This document shows, in pieces, positions 26,641-34,916 of a stretch of 51,453 nucleotides of DNA (its first letter is position 1; every line of letters starts with the position of its first letter). The position numbers and the translations under genes are program-made. The DNA is from Clostridium gasigenes (GTDB lineage: Bacteria > Bacillota > Clostridia > Clostridiales > Clostridiaceae), in contig NZ_FNJM01000019.1 of the NCBI RefSeq assembly GCF_900104115.1, positions 1-51,453 on the forward strand. Reading direction: 5' to 3'. The notes under the pieces were generated by a model. It was not told where the DNA came from. It saw only the letters and a program-made list of their open reading frames with translations, and did not search any database.

Positions 26641-28545
26641 ATGTCTAAAAATAAGATTCTTGTTCTTGGTGCTGGTTATGGTGGTGTACATGCTGCTAAA
26701 AAACTTGCTAAGAAATACAAGAAGAATGAAGATGTGGAAGTTACTATAATAGATAGAAACCCATACCATACATTAATGACAGAACTACATGAAGTTGCAG
26801 GGGGAAGAGTTCACCCTGAATCGGTTCAAGTAGAGTTAAGTAAAATATTCAGTAAGAGTAAGATTAATGTTGTTACTGATACTATAGAAAAAGTTGATAC
26901 AGATAATAAAAAGGTTACTACAACTTATGGAGAATATTCATATGATTACTTAGTAGTAGGTACTGGTAGCGAACCTGCTTTCTTTGGAGTTCCAGGAGTT
27001 AAGGAAAATGGATTTACTCTTTGGTCATTTGAAGATGCTATTAGAATAAGAGAGCACATCCAAAGTATGTTTGCAAAAGCAGCTATGGAAAGAAATGCTA
27101 GTAAACGAAAAGAAATGCTTACATTTGTTGTTGCAGGTTCAGGATTCACTGGAATAGAAATGGCTGGAGAATTAATAGAGTGGAAAAATAGGCTTGCAAG
27201 AGAATATAATGTAGACTTAAAAGAAGTAAGATTAATGGTTGTTGAAGCTATGGGAACAATATTAAACATGCTTGATAGAAAACAAGCTGATAAAGCTGAA
27301 TCATACATGACTAAAAAAGGTGTAGAGTTATTAAAGAATTCACCAATAGTTGAAGTTACTGATAAGAAAGTTGTTTTAAAGAGCGGTGAAGAGATATCAA
27401 CTAGTACACTAATATGGACATGCGGAATCCAAGCTAATCAAGAAGCAAAAGAATATGGGCTTAAAACTGCTAGAGCTGGTAGATTACAAACAAATGAATA
27501 TATGCAAGCTGTAGGGAAGAAAGATGTATTTGTAGTTGGAGATATGGCGTACTTTGAAGAAAAAGAAGGCCAAGGGACTCCACAAATAGTTGAAGCTGCA
27601 GTTCAAACAGCAGATACTGTTGTTAAAAACATAGTTGCTTCAATTGAAGAAAAAGAAATGAAAAAATTCGAGGGAAAATATCATGGATTCATGGTTTCAA
27701 TCGGTGGAAAATACTGCGTTGCTAGCTTAATGGGTGTTAAGATGTCAGGCTTCTTCGCAATGGTTATGAAACATATAATCAACATGCATTACTTATTAGG
27801 AGTAAATGATGTACATGCAATATATAATTACTTAAAACATGAATTTTTTAGTATAGAAGATAACAGATCTATAATGAGAGGTCATTTAGCATCAAAAGCT
27901 AATAGATTATGGCTAGTACCTCTAAGAATTTACATAGGTTGTTTATGGACTATTGAAGGTTTAAAGAAATTACTTGGTGATACAAGTTGGAAAGCTATGT
28001 GGGATTCAAATAGTTTAAGTCAATTCGTTGATAAAATTAAAATTGGGTCAGATAGTTGGATTACAGCTGGAAATGTTAAAATGCCATTTACATGGTTGCA
28101 TGATGCAACTACAGGTGCTTCAGCAGCTACAGAAACTGTAACAGAATTTGCTAAACCAATTATAAAAGAAGTACCAGGTTGGTATGCTTCAATAATGCAA
28201 ATAATGATGCCAAACCCAGAAGTAGCTGTTTGGTTCCAAAGAATAGTTGTTTTAATGGAAATTGGTATGGGACTATGTTTAATAGTAGGATTATTTACAT
28301 TCATATGGAGTTGTGTTTCAGCAGGTATGGTAATAAACTTTATTTTATGCGCAATGGCTGGATGGGAAATATTATGGTTCTTCTTTGTTTCAATAGCCTT
28401 AATGGGTGGAGCAGGTAGAACATTTGGGTTAGATTATTACTTAATGCCATGGATAAATAAAGTTATATCTGAGTTCTGGATGGGTAAGAAACAACCAATT
28501 TACAAACAAACAATATTAGTAGAAAATGAAAGTGCACAACTATAG
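26641..28545 (+). CDS. ndh2: Ndh2-type NADH:quinone oxidoreductase with C-terminal membrane domain
   Basis: A 634-residue protein. The first 400 residues are a type II NADH dehydrogenase: FAD motif LGAGYGG, NADH motif AGSGFTGIEMAGEL, and CGIQAN and VVGDMAYF. The C-terminal 220 residues hold several hydrophobic helices of DoxX-like appearance (IYIGCLWTIEGLKKLLG, VWFQRIVVLMEIGMGLCLI), which would fix the enzyme in the membrane. This fusion is the form found in flavin-based extracellular electron transfer loci, where it reduces a demethylmenaquinone pool. The ATG at 26641 follows AGGTGAT; the ATG at 26620 has no ribosome binding site. Confidence 0.9.
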   Translation: MSKNKILVLGAGYGGVHAAKKLAKKYKKNEDVEVTIIDRNPYHTLMTELHEVAGGRVHPESVQVELSKIFSKSKINVVTDTIEKVDTDNKKVTTTYGEYSYDYLVVGTGSEPAFFGVPGVKENGFTLWSFEDAIRIREHIQSMFAKAAMERNASKRKEMLTFVVAGSGFTGIEMAGELIEWKNRLAREYNVDLKEVRLMVVEAMGTILNMLDRKQADKAESYMTKKGVELLKNSPIVEVTDKKVVLKSGEEISTSTLIWTCGIQANQEAKEYGLKTARAGRLQTNEYMQAVGKKDVFVVGDMAYFEEKEGQGTPQIVEAAVQTADTVVKNIVASIEEKEMKKFEGKYHGFMVSIGGKYCVASLMGVKMSGFFAMVMKHIINMHYLLGVNDVHAIYNYLKHEFFSIEDNRSIMRGHLASKANRLWLVPLRIYIGCLWTIEGLKKLLGDTSWKAMWDSNSLSQFVDKIKIGSDSWITAGNVKMPFTWLHDATTGASAATETVTEFAKPIIKEVPGWYASIMQIMMPNPEVAVWFQRIVVLMEIGMGLCLIVGLFTFIWSCVSAGMVINFILCAMAGWEILWFFFVSIALMGGAGRTFGLDYYLMPWINKVISEFWMGKKQPIYKQTILVENESAQL

Positions 28546-28565
28546 TGTATAGGATATAATTAATA

Positions 28566-28620
28566 AAAGATCCTTATTGAAGGGTCTTTTACAAGGTAGA
28601 GCAAATTGCTCTACCTTGTA
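28566..28620 (+). terminator. Two adjacent hairpins after ndh2
   Basis: First AAGATCC with GGGTCTT (loop TTATTGAA) followed by TTTT. Then ACAAGGTAGAGCA with TGCTCTACCTTGT, a 13-bp perfect stem without a T tract. The first may terminate; the second may stabilise RNA ends or reduce read-through to eetA. Confidence 0.65.
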
Positions 28621-28710
28621 AATATTTTACTGTAGATATTATTTCTAAGGGATATTCAAAAAATCATCTGATATAATAATACTAAAAATAAAATGAGATG
28701 AGGAATTTAT

Positions 28711-29091
28711 ATGTTTAAGAAATGGGATATTATTATAATAGTAGTGCTTATGGTTCTATCATTTATTCCTGAAATAGTTTTTGGATTAATTTTAGGAAAA
28801 GAGTATAATAGTACATATGCCGAAATAACAGTAGCGGGAGAAGTGTATAAAAACATACCTTTATCAGCTCATAAAGGAAAAGAAATAATTGAAGTTGAAA
28901 CTAAATATGGAAAGAGTAAAATAGAAGTAAAAGATAATAATATAGGTATAATAGATGCTAGTTGTGCTGATAAAATATGTATGCATCCAGAATATATAAA
29001 TAAGCCGGGAGATGCATTAGTATGTTTACCTAATAAACTTATGATAGAAATAAAGGGTGATATAGAAGAGGATATTATAATCTCTCATTAA
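28711..29091 (+). CDS. eetA: NusG domain II-type membrane protein (EetA)
   Basis: A 126-residue protein with one N-terminal membrane helix (about 6-28) and an outward beta domain of the NusG-II type. DASCADKICMHPEYINKPGD and VCLPNKL are typical for this family, with three Cys. Together with the next gene it forms the EetA/EetB pair that extracellular electron transfer loci encode. In Listeria these are needed to pass electrons from the quinone pool to surface acceptors. The ribosome binding site is GATGAGG. Twelve nt separate it from eetB. Confidence 0.88.
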   Translation: MFKKWDIIIIVVLMVLSFIPEIVFGLILGKEYNSTYAEITVAGEVYKNIPLSAHKGKEIIEVETKYGKSKIEVKDNNIGIIDASCADKICMHPEYINKPGDALVCLPNKLMIEIKGDIEEDIIISH

Positions 29092-29103
29092 TGAGGTGAA
29101 AGA

Positions 29104-29616
29104 GTGAAAGATACAAGACGAATGGTCTATATAGGTTTACTAGTTGCGCAAGCCTTAGTATTACATATTTTTGAAAGAATGATTCCTGTGCCGTTTATTA
29201 CGCCCGGTGCAAAACTTGGACTTGCAAATTTAATAACAGTAGTAGCTTTATACACACTAGAGGATAAGAAGGATGCATTTTTAGTAATTTTTCTAAGATT
29301 AACATTAGGAACAATGTTTGGTGGGAATTTATCTTCATTTATGTATAGTGCAATGGGTGGAATATTAAGCTTTTTAGGAATGGTATTTATAAAAGAAACA
29401 TTTAAGGATAAGGTGAGTATAATAGGTGTAAGCTCTGTAGGCGCAATATTTCATAATGTAGGGCAACTTATAGTAGCATCTTTAATTGTAAAAAATATAG
29501 GGGTTATGCTTTACTTACCGGTATTATCAACTATAGGAATAGGGACAGGGATTTTTATTGGAATTACAGCTAATTATTTAGTAAAGCACTTATCTAAATT
29601 ATCTATATTTAGATAG
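29104..29616 (+). CDS. eetB: Gx-transporter-family membrane protein (EetB)
   Basis: A 170-residue integral membrane protein, often labelled heptaprenyl diphosphate synthase component I, with about five hydrophobic segments. FITPGAKLGLANLITVVALY and FGGNLSSFMYSAMGGILSF are the family hallmarks and resemble ECF-transporter S components. It starts at GTG behind GAGGTGAAA. It lies between eetA and the polyprenyl synthase gene, a conserved order in extracellular electron transfer clusters. The molecular role is not established. Confidence 0.87.
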   Translation: MKDTRRMVYIGLLVAQALVLHIFERMIPVPFITPGAKLGLANLITVVALYTLEDKKDAFLVIFLRLTLGTMFGGNLSSFMYSAMGGILSFLGMVFIKETFKDKVSIIGVSSVGAIFHNVGQLIVASLIVKNIGVMLYLPVLSTIGIGTGIFIGITANYLVKHLSKLSIFR

Positions 29617-29635
29617 GGAATAGAAGGTGATTAAA

Positions 29636-30601
29636 GTGGATAAGATTTGGAACAGCTATCCTGATTTAAAGGGTGAGCTTACATTAGTTCTTGATTTAAT
29701 GAAGAAAAACGTAAAATGCAAAGATAAAAAAATTGAAAACTCAATAATAGAATTAATAGAATCAGGTGGGAAATTATTAAGACCGGCTTTTGTTTTAATT
29801 GGTTCGAAATTTGGTAACTATGATAGAGAAAAATCAGTGCCTACAGCTGCTGTAATAGAAATGTTGCATATGGCAAGCTTAGTACATGACGATGTAATTG
29901 ATGATTCTAAATTAAGAAGAGGTCAAGAAACTATTCAATCAAAATATGGTAAAGATTATGCAGTGTATATAGGGGATTATCTTTTCTGTGTATGCTTTAA
30001 AATATTAGCAACTAGTTCATCGCTTCAAGCTATTAAGATGGATTCAAGAGCTATGTCTAAAATATGTATGGGGGAAGTAAATCAGTTAAATTCAAGATAT
30101 TCTACAAAATTATCTATTAAGGAATATTTAAGTAGAATTTCAGGAAAAACAGCTGAATTATTTTCATTATCGTTATCACTAGGAGCGGCTGAATGTGATG
30201 CAAAGAAAAATATAACTAAAACATTATATAATATAGGACATAATTTAGGAATGGCGTTTCAAATAATAGATGATATTTTAGATTATGAAGGTAATGATGA
30301 AAGTATTAAAAAATCAGCGGGTAATGATTTAAAACAAGGGATTTATACAAGTCCATTTATATATGCTAGTATGAATAATCCTAAAGAATTTAAAAAGTTT
30401 ATAGGAAATGATGAGTTAGAAGATGAAGACATAAAAGAAATAATAAAAAAAGTTAAGGAAAATAATGGGGTTGTAGATGCCAGGCAACTTGCAGGGAAGT
30501 ATATGGAAAAGTGCTTTAAAGGAATAGATTCATTACCAAATAGTGAATATAAAGAAATATTAAATGATATATCTAAATGGTTATTGCTTAGAGAATATTA
30601 A
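29636..30601 (+). CDS. Polyprenyl diphosphate synthase (DmkB-like)
   Basis: A 321-residue trans-prenyltransferase. The two Asp-rich motifs are LVHDDVIDD and IIDDILDY, and GGKLLRPAFVL is the upstream conserved block. It should extend allylic diphosphates with isopentenyl diphosphate to make the side chain of (demethyl)menaquinone. In Listeria the equivalent, DmkB, supplies the quinone used by Ndh2. I prefer the GTG at 29636, preceded by GAAGGTG; a GTG at 29627 overlaps that site. The head-group prenyltransferase (DmkA) is not in the window. Confidence 0.88.
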   Translation: MDKIWNSYPDLKGELTLVLDLMKKNVKCKDKKIENSIIELIESGGKLLRPAFVLIGSKFGNYDREKSVPTAAVIEMLHMASLVHDDVIDDSKLRRGQETIQSKYGKDYAVYIGDYLFCVCFKILATSSSLQAIKMDSRAMSKICMGEVNQLNSRYSTKLSIKEYLSRISGKTAELFSLSLSLGAAECDAKKNITKTLYNIGHNLGMAFQIIDDILDYEGNDESIKKSAGNDLKQGIYTSPFIYASMNNPKEFKKFIGNDELEDEDIKEIIKKVKENNGVVDARQLAGKYMEKCFKGIDSLPNSEYKEILNDISKWLLLREY

Positions 30602-30603
30602 AA

Positions 30604-30635
30604 AAAGCTTCTTATTTTTATAAGAAGCCTTTTAT
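30604..30635. terminator. Terminator shared by dmkB-like and LysR genes
   Basis: AAGCTTCTTAT and ATAAGAAGCCTT form a stem followed by TTTATT. It overlaps the last codons of the convergent LysR gene. Confidence 0.8.
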
Positions 30636-31502
30636 TATGTTTTTCAGTGATTTTATAAATTGTGAATTATTTTTGTAAAAGCTATCAAAATAGCATATGT
30701 AAATAGGCAAAGAGAATTTTATGTTTTCAACATTTATTAATTTTAAAGAACTAGATACAGAGTAGCTATTATAAATACTTTTAGGTAAAAAGGTTACTGC
30801 TCTAGATGCTTTTAAACCCTTCAATGATGAAAAATAAGAGTTTGTACTGTATATAACATTAAGTCCATTAAAATCAGGTAAAGTATCAGTTAGTGTTTGA
30901 TTTAATAAAAGGTTAAAGCATTTTTTAGCGGAAGTCTCTATAAATGGTGTTGTTAAAAGTTCATCTAAAGTAAGGGAGTTCTTATAGAAAGATGAATCTG
31001 CAACAAGAACAATATCATCATTACCAAGTTGATTAATAATTAATCCTTCATAATCGCTAGGTCGTTTATAACATAAATATATATCACAAATATTATTTAA
31101 AAGATTAGTAGCACTGCAACAATACAGAGATGTTAAATTAATAGTGTAATCTGTAAAAGAGTTTTTTAATTTTGATATAGCTATTGGAAGAAAGGTATAA
31201 CTAATAGATTCTATAGCTTCTATAGAGATATAATTTTTTTTCTGATTTGAGCTAAAAAGTTCATCTTCCATTTTTTTATATGTATTCAGTATTGTTTCAC
31301 AGTGTTTAAATAATATTTCACCTTCAGAAGTTAAGGTAACCCCTTTATTACTTCTGTTTAAAAGCTTTACATTTAATTCTATTTCGAGTTTTACAAGCTG
31401 CTGACTAAGTGCAGATTGTGAAATATGGGATTGCTTAGCTACAGTAGATATACTTTTGCTTTGGGCAACATCATAAAAATATCGTAAACTATCTATATGC
31501 AT
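30618..31502 (-). CDS. LysR-family transcriptional regulator
   Basis: A 294-residue regulator. The N-terminal helix-turn-helix (about 1-65) contains SLRYFYDVAQSKS and HISQSALSQQL followed by LNRSNKGVTLTSEG, all typical. The remainder is the periplasmic-binding-like effector domain. The ribosome binding site is TTGGAGAT. It stands alone, convergent with the electron transfer operon and co-directional with a glycosyltransferase gene. No target can be named. A short copy of the dispersed repeat lies just upstream. Confidence 0.9.
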   Translation of the reverse strand: MHIDSLRYFYDVAQSKSISTVAKQSHISQSALSQQLVKLEIELNVKLLNRSNKGVTLTSEGEILFKHCETILNTYKKMEDELFSSNQKKNYISIEAIESISYTFLPIAISKLKNSFTDYTINLTSLYCCSATNLLNNICDIYLCYKRPSDYEGLIINQLGNDDIVLVADSSFYKNSLTLDELLTTPFIETSAKKCFNLLLNQTLTDTLPDFNGLNVIYSTNSYFSSLKGLKASRAVTFLPKSIYNSYSVSSSLKLINVENIKFSLPIYICYFDSFYKNNSQFIKSLKNIIKGFL

Positions 31503-31529
31503 AAGTTATCTCCAATCATTTTTAGTTTA

Positions 31530-31568
31530 GGGGGATGAAAAAATCTGACTAGTTATTAAAAAAAGTCT
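31530..31568. repeat. Dispersed palindromic repeat, shortest form
   Basis: GGGGGATGAAAAAATCTGAC followed by TAGTTATTAAAAAAAGTC. The left arm is reduced and the right arm is good. It is upstream of the LysR gene. Confidence 0.6.
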
Positions 31569-31630
31569 TGCTATTAGACTATTATAGAGAATATTAACTA
31601 AAAAATCAAATATACAAAGTGATAAGAGAA

Positions 31631-31672
31631 AGAAACCGCCTATTATTTTTTAATATAGGTGGTTTCTTTATT
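31631..31672. terminator. Terminator downstream of the first GT4 gene
   Basis: AGAAACCGCCTATTA pairs with TAATATAGGTGGTTTCT (one bulge and a G-T pair). T-rich sequence lies on both sides in the respective directions. Only the minus-strand glycosyltransferase is an obvious client. Confidence 0.75.
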
Positions 31673-31679
31673 TTATAGC

Positions 31680-32795
31680 TTAGATCAATGAATTATAAGC
31701 TTCAAGAGTTTTTTGTGCAGTATTTTTCCAGGAAAACTCAAGACTTTTTAGATATCCTTTAAGTGCCAGGGCATTTCTAAGTTCGTCATTATCTAAAATA
31801 TTAAATAGGTTAGTAGCAAGATCTTGAGAATCAAATGGGTCTATTAGAATTGCAGCATCACCAGTAACCTCGGGTATAGAAGTTAGGTTAGAGGTTATTA
31901 CTGCTGTTTTACAACTCATTGCTTCAAGTGGTGGCAAACCAAACCCTTCATAAAGAGATGGGTAAACAAAAGCTTCTGCACCGTTATAAAGAATAGGTAA
32001 AATATCATCATTTAAGTATCCAGTAAAAATAACATTATTTTGTAAATTTAGACTTTCTACAAGTGATACAAGTTTTTTACCTTCATCTTTTACAGAGCCC
32101 CCAAGAACTAACGTATAAGGTGTTTTTAAACTTGGATTTATCTGTTTAAAAGCTAATATAAGTTCACGAACATTTTTCCTAGTACTAAATCCTCCTATGT
32201 ATAGGATATAAGGTGTATTAATTGAAAAATTTTCTGCTATAAAGTCCTTACAAACATTTTTATCTAGAGGTTTAAAATTAGAATTTGCAGCGAGTGGAGT
32301 AACAAAGATTTTTTCTTCAGGATAACCGTGAAAAAACTTTAGAATATCCCTTTTAGAATACTCTGAAACAGTTAGTATTCCTTTGGTCTTATCAATAATC
32401 TTAGGCATTTCTGTTAAAAATCTTTCTAAGTATTTTTTTCCTACAGTTTCAGGTAATGTATAAGGTATTAAATCGTGAAGAGTTATAATTGAATTAGTTG
32501 AATAACTTTCTGTTAGTCCTATTCCATTTTGAGGAATATGATGTAAATCAATGTTATTTTTTTCTATATAGCTTGGAATATAAAAGTTTTCATAAAATCC
32601 ACCATGACGATTAGAGGAAAAAACTATTTTGCTGTTAGATTTTTTAAATAAATCATAATCTTTTCCTGTCCAAAATAAAGTATAGTCATTTTCTTTATCA
32701 ATATTAAGTAACTCTCTTGTAACATTTTCTGTGTATGTTCCAATTCCAGTTCCTTTGTACAAATTAATTCCTCTAGCATCAATTGATATTTTCAT
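31680..32795 (-). CDS. GT4-family glycosyltransferase (CotSA-like, spore coat neighbourhood)
   Basis: A 371-residue GT-B glycosyltransferase. N-terminal SIDARGINLYKGTGIGTY is the usual donor-proximal glycine loop, HHIPQNGIGL follows, and the C-terminal domain has YIGGFSTRKNVRELI and the nucleotide-sugar site YPSLYEGFGLPPLEAMSC (EGFGLPxxE). It is a close paralogue of the GT4 gene at 36013. In Bacillus, the CotS kinase-fold protein is encoded beside a similar glycosyltransferase, CotSA. The cotS paralogues next door suggest a spore coat role. The ribosome binding site is AAGGGGTGTG. Confidence 0.88.
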   Translation of the reverse strand: MKISIDARGINLYKGTGIGTYTENVTRELLNIDKENDYTLFWTGKDYDLFKKSNSKIVFSSNRHGGFYENFYIPSYIEKNNIDLHHIPQNGIGLTESYSTNSIITLHDLIPYTLPETVGKKYLERFLTEMPKIIDKTKGILTVSEYSKRDILKFFHGYPEEKIFVTPLAANSNFKPLDKNVCKDFIAENFSINTPYILYIGGFSTRKNVRELILAFKQINPSLKTPYTLVLGGSVKDEGKKLVSLVESLNLQNNVIFTGYLNDDILPILYNGAEAFVYPSLYEGFGLPPLEAMSCKTAVITSNLTSIPEVTGDAAILIDPFDSQDLATNLFNILDNDELRNALALKGYLKSLEFSWKNTAQKTLEAYNSLI

Positions 32796-32823
32796 AAATC
32801 ACACCCCTTTTAAGTTAGTGGTA

Positions 32824-32872
32824 GGGAACTTCAAAAAAATAGCTAGTATATAGTTATATTTTTTGAGGTGGC
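32824..32872. repeat. Dispersed palindromic repeat, short form
   Basis: GGGAACTTCAAAAAAATAGC then TAGTATATAGTTATATTTTT then TGAGGTGGC. The arms face each other with almost no spacer. It lies in the divergent gap between the GT4 and cotS-like genes. Confidence 0.72.
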
Positions 32873-33019
32873 ATTAAACCTATAACAATATTTTTTCTAC
32901 ATACAATATACATATTAAAAAATAATATATATATAACAAACTGTTATTAAAAATTTTATTCCTCACAATAAAAAGAAGAAATTCATATAATAAAAAGAAG
33001 AAATATTGAGGGGAATGCC

Positions 33020-34012
33020 ATGGATGTTTTAGAGATAAAAAATATACTTGAGAGTAATTATTTATTGAAAATAGTTAGTGTAGAGAAGGTTAAAAATACT
33101 TTTAAAATAGAAAGTGAACATGAGAAATATTGTATTAAGATAATAAAATATGACTATCCTCATTTTAATTTTATTTTATCTGCTATAAATCATCTTCAAA
33201 AAAGAGGATTCAATAAAATACCAGAAATAATAAAAACAAAAGATAATAGTGGGTTTATAAAAATTGGGAATAATTATGCGTATCTTACAGAGTGGGTGAC
33301 TTCTAGGCTAAGTAATTATGATGATATATATGAACTAGGGAAAATAACAGAAAAACTAGGGGAACTTCATAAATGTAGTGAAGGTTTTGTGACAAATAAA
33401 GATATGAATCCAAGAATAGGATGGTTTTCTTGGATTAATGTATTTGAAACTAGGTGTAGTGAAATTTTAGACTTTAAAAAAAGGATAGATCAAAAGGCTA
33501 ATAAATCTAATGTTGATAGGCTATATTTAGAGGCTATTGACGGGGAGTTACAACGAGGAAAAAGAGCCATAGAAGATTTAAAAACTGAAAAATATATAAA
33601 CATAATGGAAAAAGAGGTTATGAAGAGAGGATTTTGTCATCATGATTTTGCTCATCATAATATATTAATAGATACAAAGGAAGATATAAATATAATTGAT
33701 TTTGATTATTGTATATTAGATAGTCATCTGCATGATTTATCATCATTAATGATAAGGACTATGAAAGGGGGAAAGTGGAAGCCCGATATAGCAAATTTAA
33801 TATTAAATAGTTATTCAAAAAGCAATGAGGTTTATGACGAAGAATTAAATTTAATGAAATCATTTATACGATTCCCACAAGAATTTTGGCAAAGAGGCCT
33901 ACAGTATTATTGGGAGCAACAACCTTGGAGTGATGAATTCCTTGAAAATAAGATACGTAAGTATTTAGAGGATGTAGAGCAAAGAGAAGTGTTTATAGAA
34001 GAATTTTTTTAG
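33020..34012 (+). CDS. CotS-family spore coat protein (kinase fold), copy 1
   Basis: A 330-residue protein of the CotS/YutH group, related to aminoglycoside phosphotransferases. The N-lobe has the KIESEHEKYCIKII strand with the candidate ATP-contact Lys. The catalytic loop is CHHDFAHHNILID and the metal motif is IIDFDYC. C-terminal FPQEFWQRGLQYYWEQQPW is typical of CotS. In Bacillus, CotS is a sporulation-specific outer coat component; whether these proteins phosphorylate anything is unknown. The ribosome binding site is GAGGGGA. It is divergent from the GT4 gene and the first of a run of related copies. Confidence 0.87.
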   Translation: MDVLEIKNILESNYLLKIVSVEKVKNTFKIESEHEKYCIKIIKYDYPHFNFILSAINHLQKRGFNKIPEIIKTKDNSGFIKIGNNYAYLTEWVTSRLSNYDDIYELGKITEKLGELHKCSEGFVTNKDMNPRIGWFSWINVFETRCSEILDFKKRIDQKANKSNVDRLYLEAIDGELQRGKRAIEDLKTEKYINIMEKEVMKRGFCHHDFAHHNILIDTKEDINIIDFDYCILDSHLHDLSSLMIRTMKGGKWKPDIANLILNSYSKSNEVYDEELNLMKSFIRFPQEFWQRGLQYYWEQQPWSDEFLENKIRKYLEDVEQREVFIEEFF

Positions 34013-34020
34013 GGTAGTAA

Positions 34021-34070
34021 TATGAAAAAATAGACGAACAGGTTGGCTTGTTATTTTTTGAAGGTGTCGT
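34021..34070. repeat. Dispersed palindromic repeat, short form
   Basis: ATGAAAAAATAGACGAACAG followed by GTTGGCTTGTTATTTTTTGA then AGGTGTC. It fills the 65-bp gap between two cotS-related genes. Confidence 0.6.
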
Positions 34071-34077
34071 ATAGGAG

Positions 34078-34881
34078 GTGGATAATATAGATAACAACTT
34101 ATATTCGTATTTCACAAAGAGAGATATAAAATTAGTAAACCATAGTTTTGAAAATAGAGGAGAGATATCCTTAGAGAGTATTAAAAGACAAATAAGCAAT
34201 ATAGTAGTTTTTCAAAATAATGCCAAGGGCTATAAGGATAATATATTGCCTAGAATAGGTAGTAGCATAGGTCGGGATCTAGAAGGCTACAAGGTTCAAG
34301 TTAAAAACTTGGAATTAGATTTAGACTATATAACTGATAAAATAGATAAGAATAGCGTGGATATATTTATATTAGAAGAAGGGGAGATGCTTTTAAGTAG
34401 AGGTAGGAGAGCTATTAATCATGTTGAAAATAGTAATTATAGTAAACTAATTAGAAGAAGTATGGCTAACTATGAAGTATGTTTAGGAAGGGTTTGTGAA
34501 GGAAATCTTAGGATGGACGAAAATGGAAAAGTTGAAATTGGAACAATTAAATACCTAACTTATAATTTAGTGGAACATGATTTTTATTCGTATTTAAAGA
34601 GACTAAGAAAGAAAAATAATATATTAGATATTGAATGTTTAATTAAATATTTTGCAGAAAAATCATTACTTAAAGATGATAGCATTGAATATTTAAGAGG
34701 GCTACTATCTTACCCAGTGGAGAGTTTGAAATTATGGGAAAAATATAGGATAAATAAAAAAAACTTAACGGAAGAAGAATATATGGATGGGTTCTATAAG
34801 GCTAAGAAAAATGATGGGAAGGAATTAATAGCTAGGGAATATGAAAAAAATAATAGTCAACGTGAGAAAATTGTTTACTAG
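34078..34881 (+). CDS. Decayed CotS paralogue lacking N-lobe and catalytic residues
   Basis: A 267-residue reading frame that aligns by eye with the C-terminal three quarters of the neighbouring CotS proteins: ILPRIGSS against MNPRIGWF, LLSRGRRAINHVENSNY against LQRGKRAIEDLKTEKY, and SYPVESLKLWEKY against RFPQEFWQRGLQY. The N-lobe is missing. The catalytic HHDxxHHN has become LGRVCEGN, and DFD has become GTI. The GTG at 34078 lies inside GGAGG. At normal spacing there is ATA (34087), as if an old ATG had been lost. Either a non-enzymatic coat protein or a gene in decay. The open frame over 800 bp speaks for some selection. Confidence 0.65.
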   Translation: MDNIDNNLYSYFTKRDIKLVNHSFENRGEISLESIKRQISNIVVFQNNAKGYKDNILPRIGSSIGRDLEGYKVQVKNLELDLDYITDKIDKNSVDIFILEEGEMLLSRGRRAINHVENSNYSKLIRRSMANYEVCLGRVCEGNLRMDENGKVEIGTIKYLTYNLVEHDFYSYLKRLRKKNNILDIECLIKYFAEKSLLKDDSIEYLRGLLSYPVESLKLWEKYRINKKNLTEEEYMDGFYKAKKNDGKELIAREYEKNNSQREKIVY

Positions 34882-34902
34882 TATTTTTTCAAGATTCCTA
34901 AG
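34873..34902. repeat. Dispersed repeat, half copy overlapping a stop codon
   Basis: TTTACTAGTATTTTTTCAAG then ATTCCT. The TAG stop of the preceding reading frame lies within the repeat arm. Confidence 0.5.
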
Positions 34903-34916
34903 AGAGGAGGACTTTA

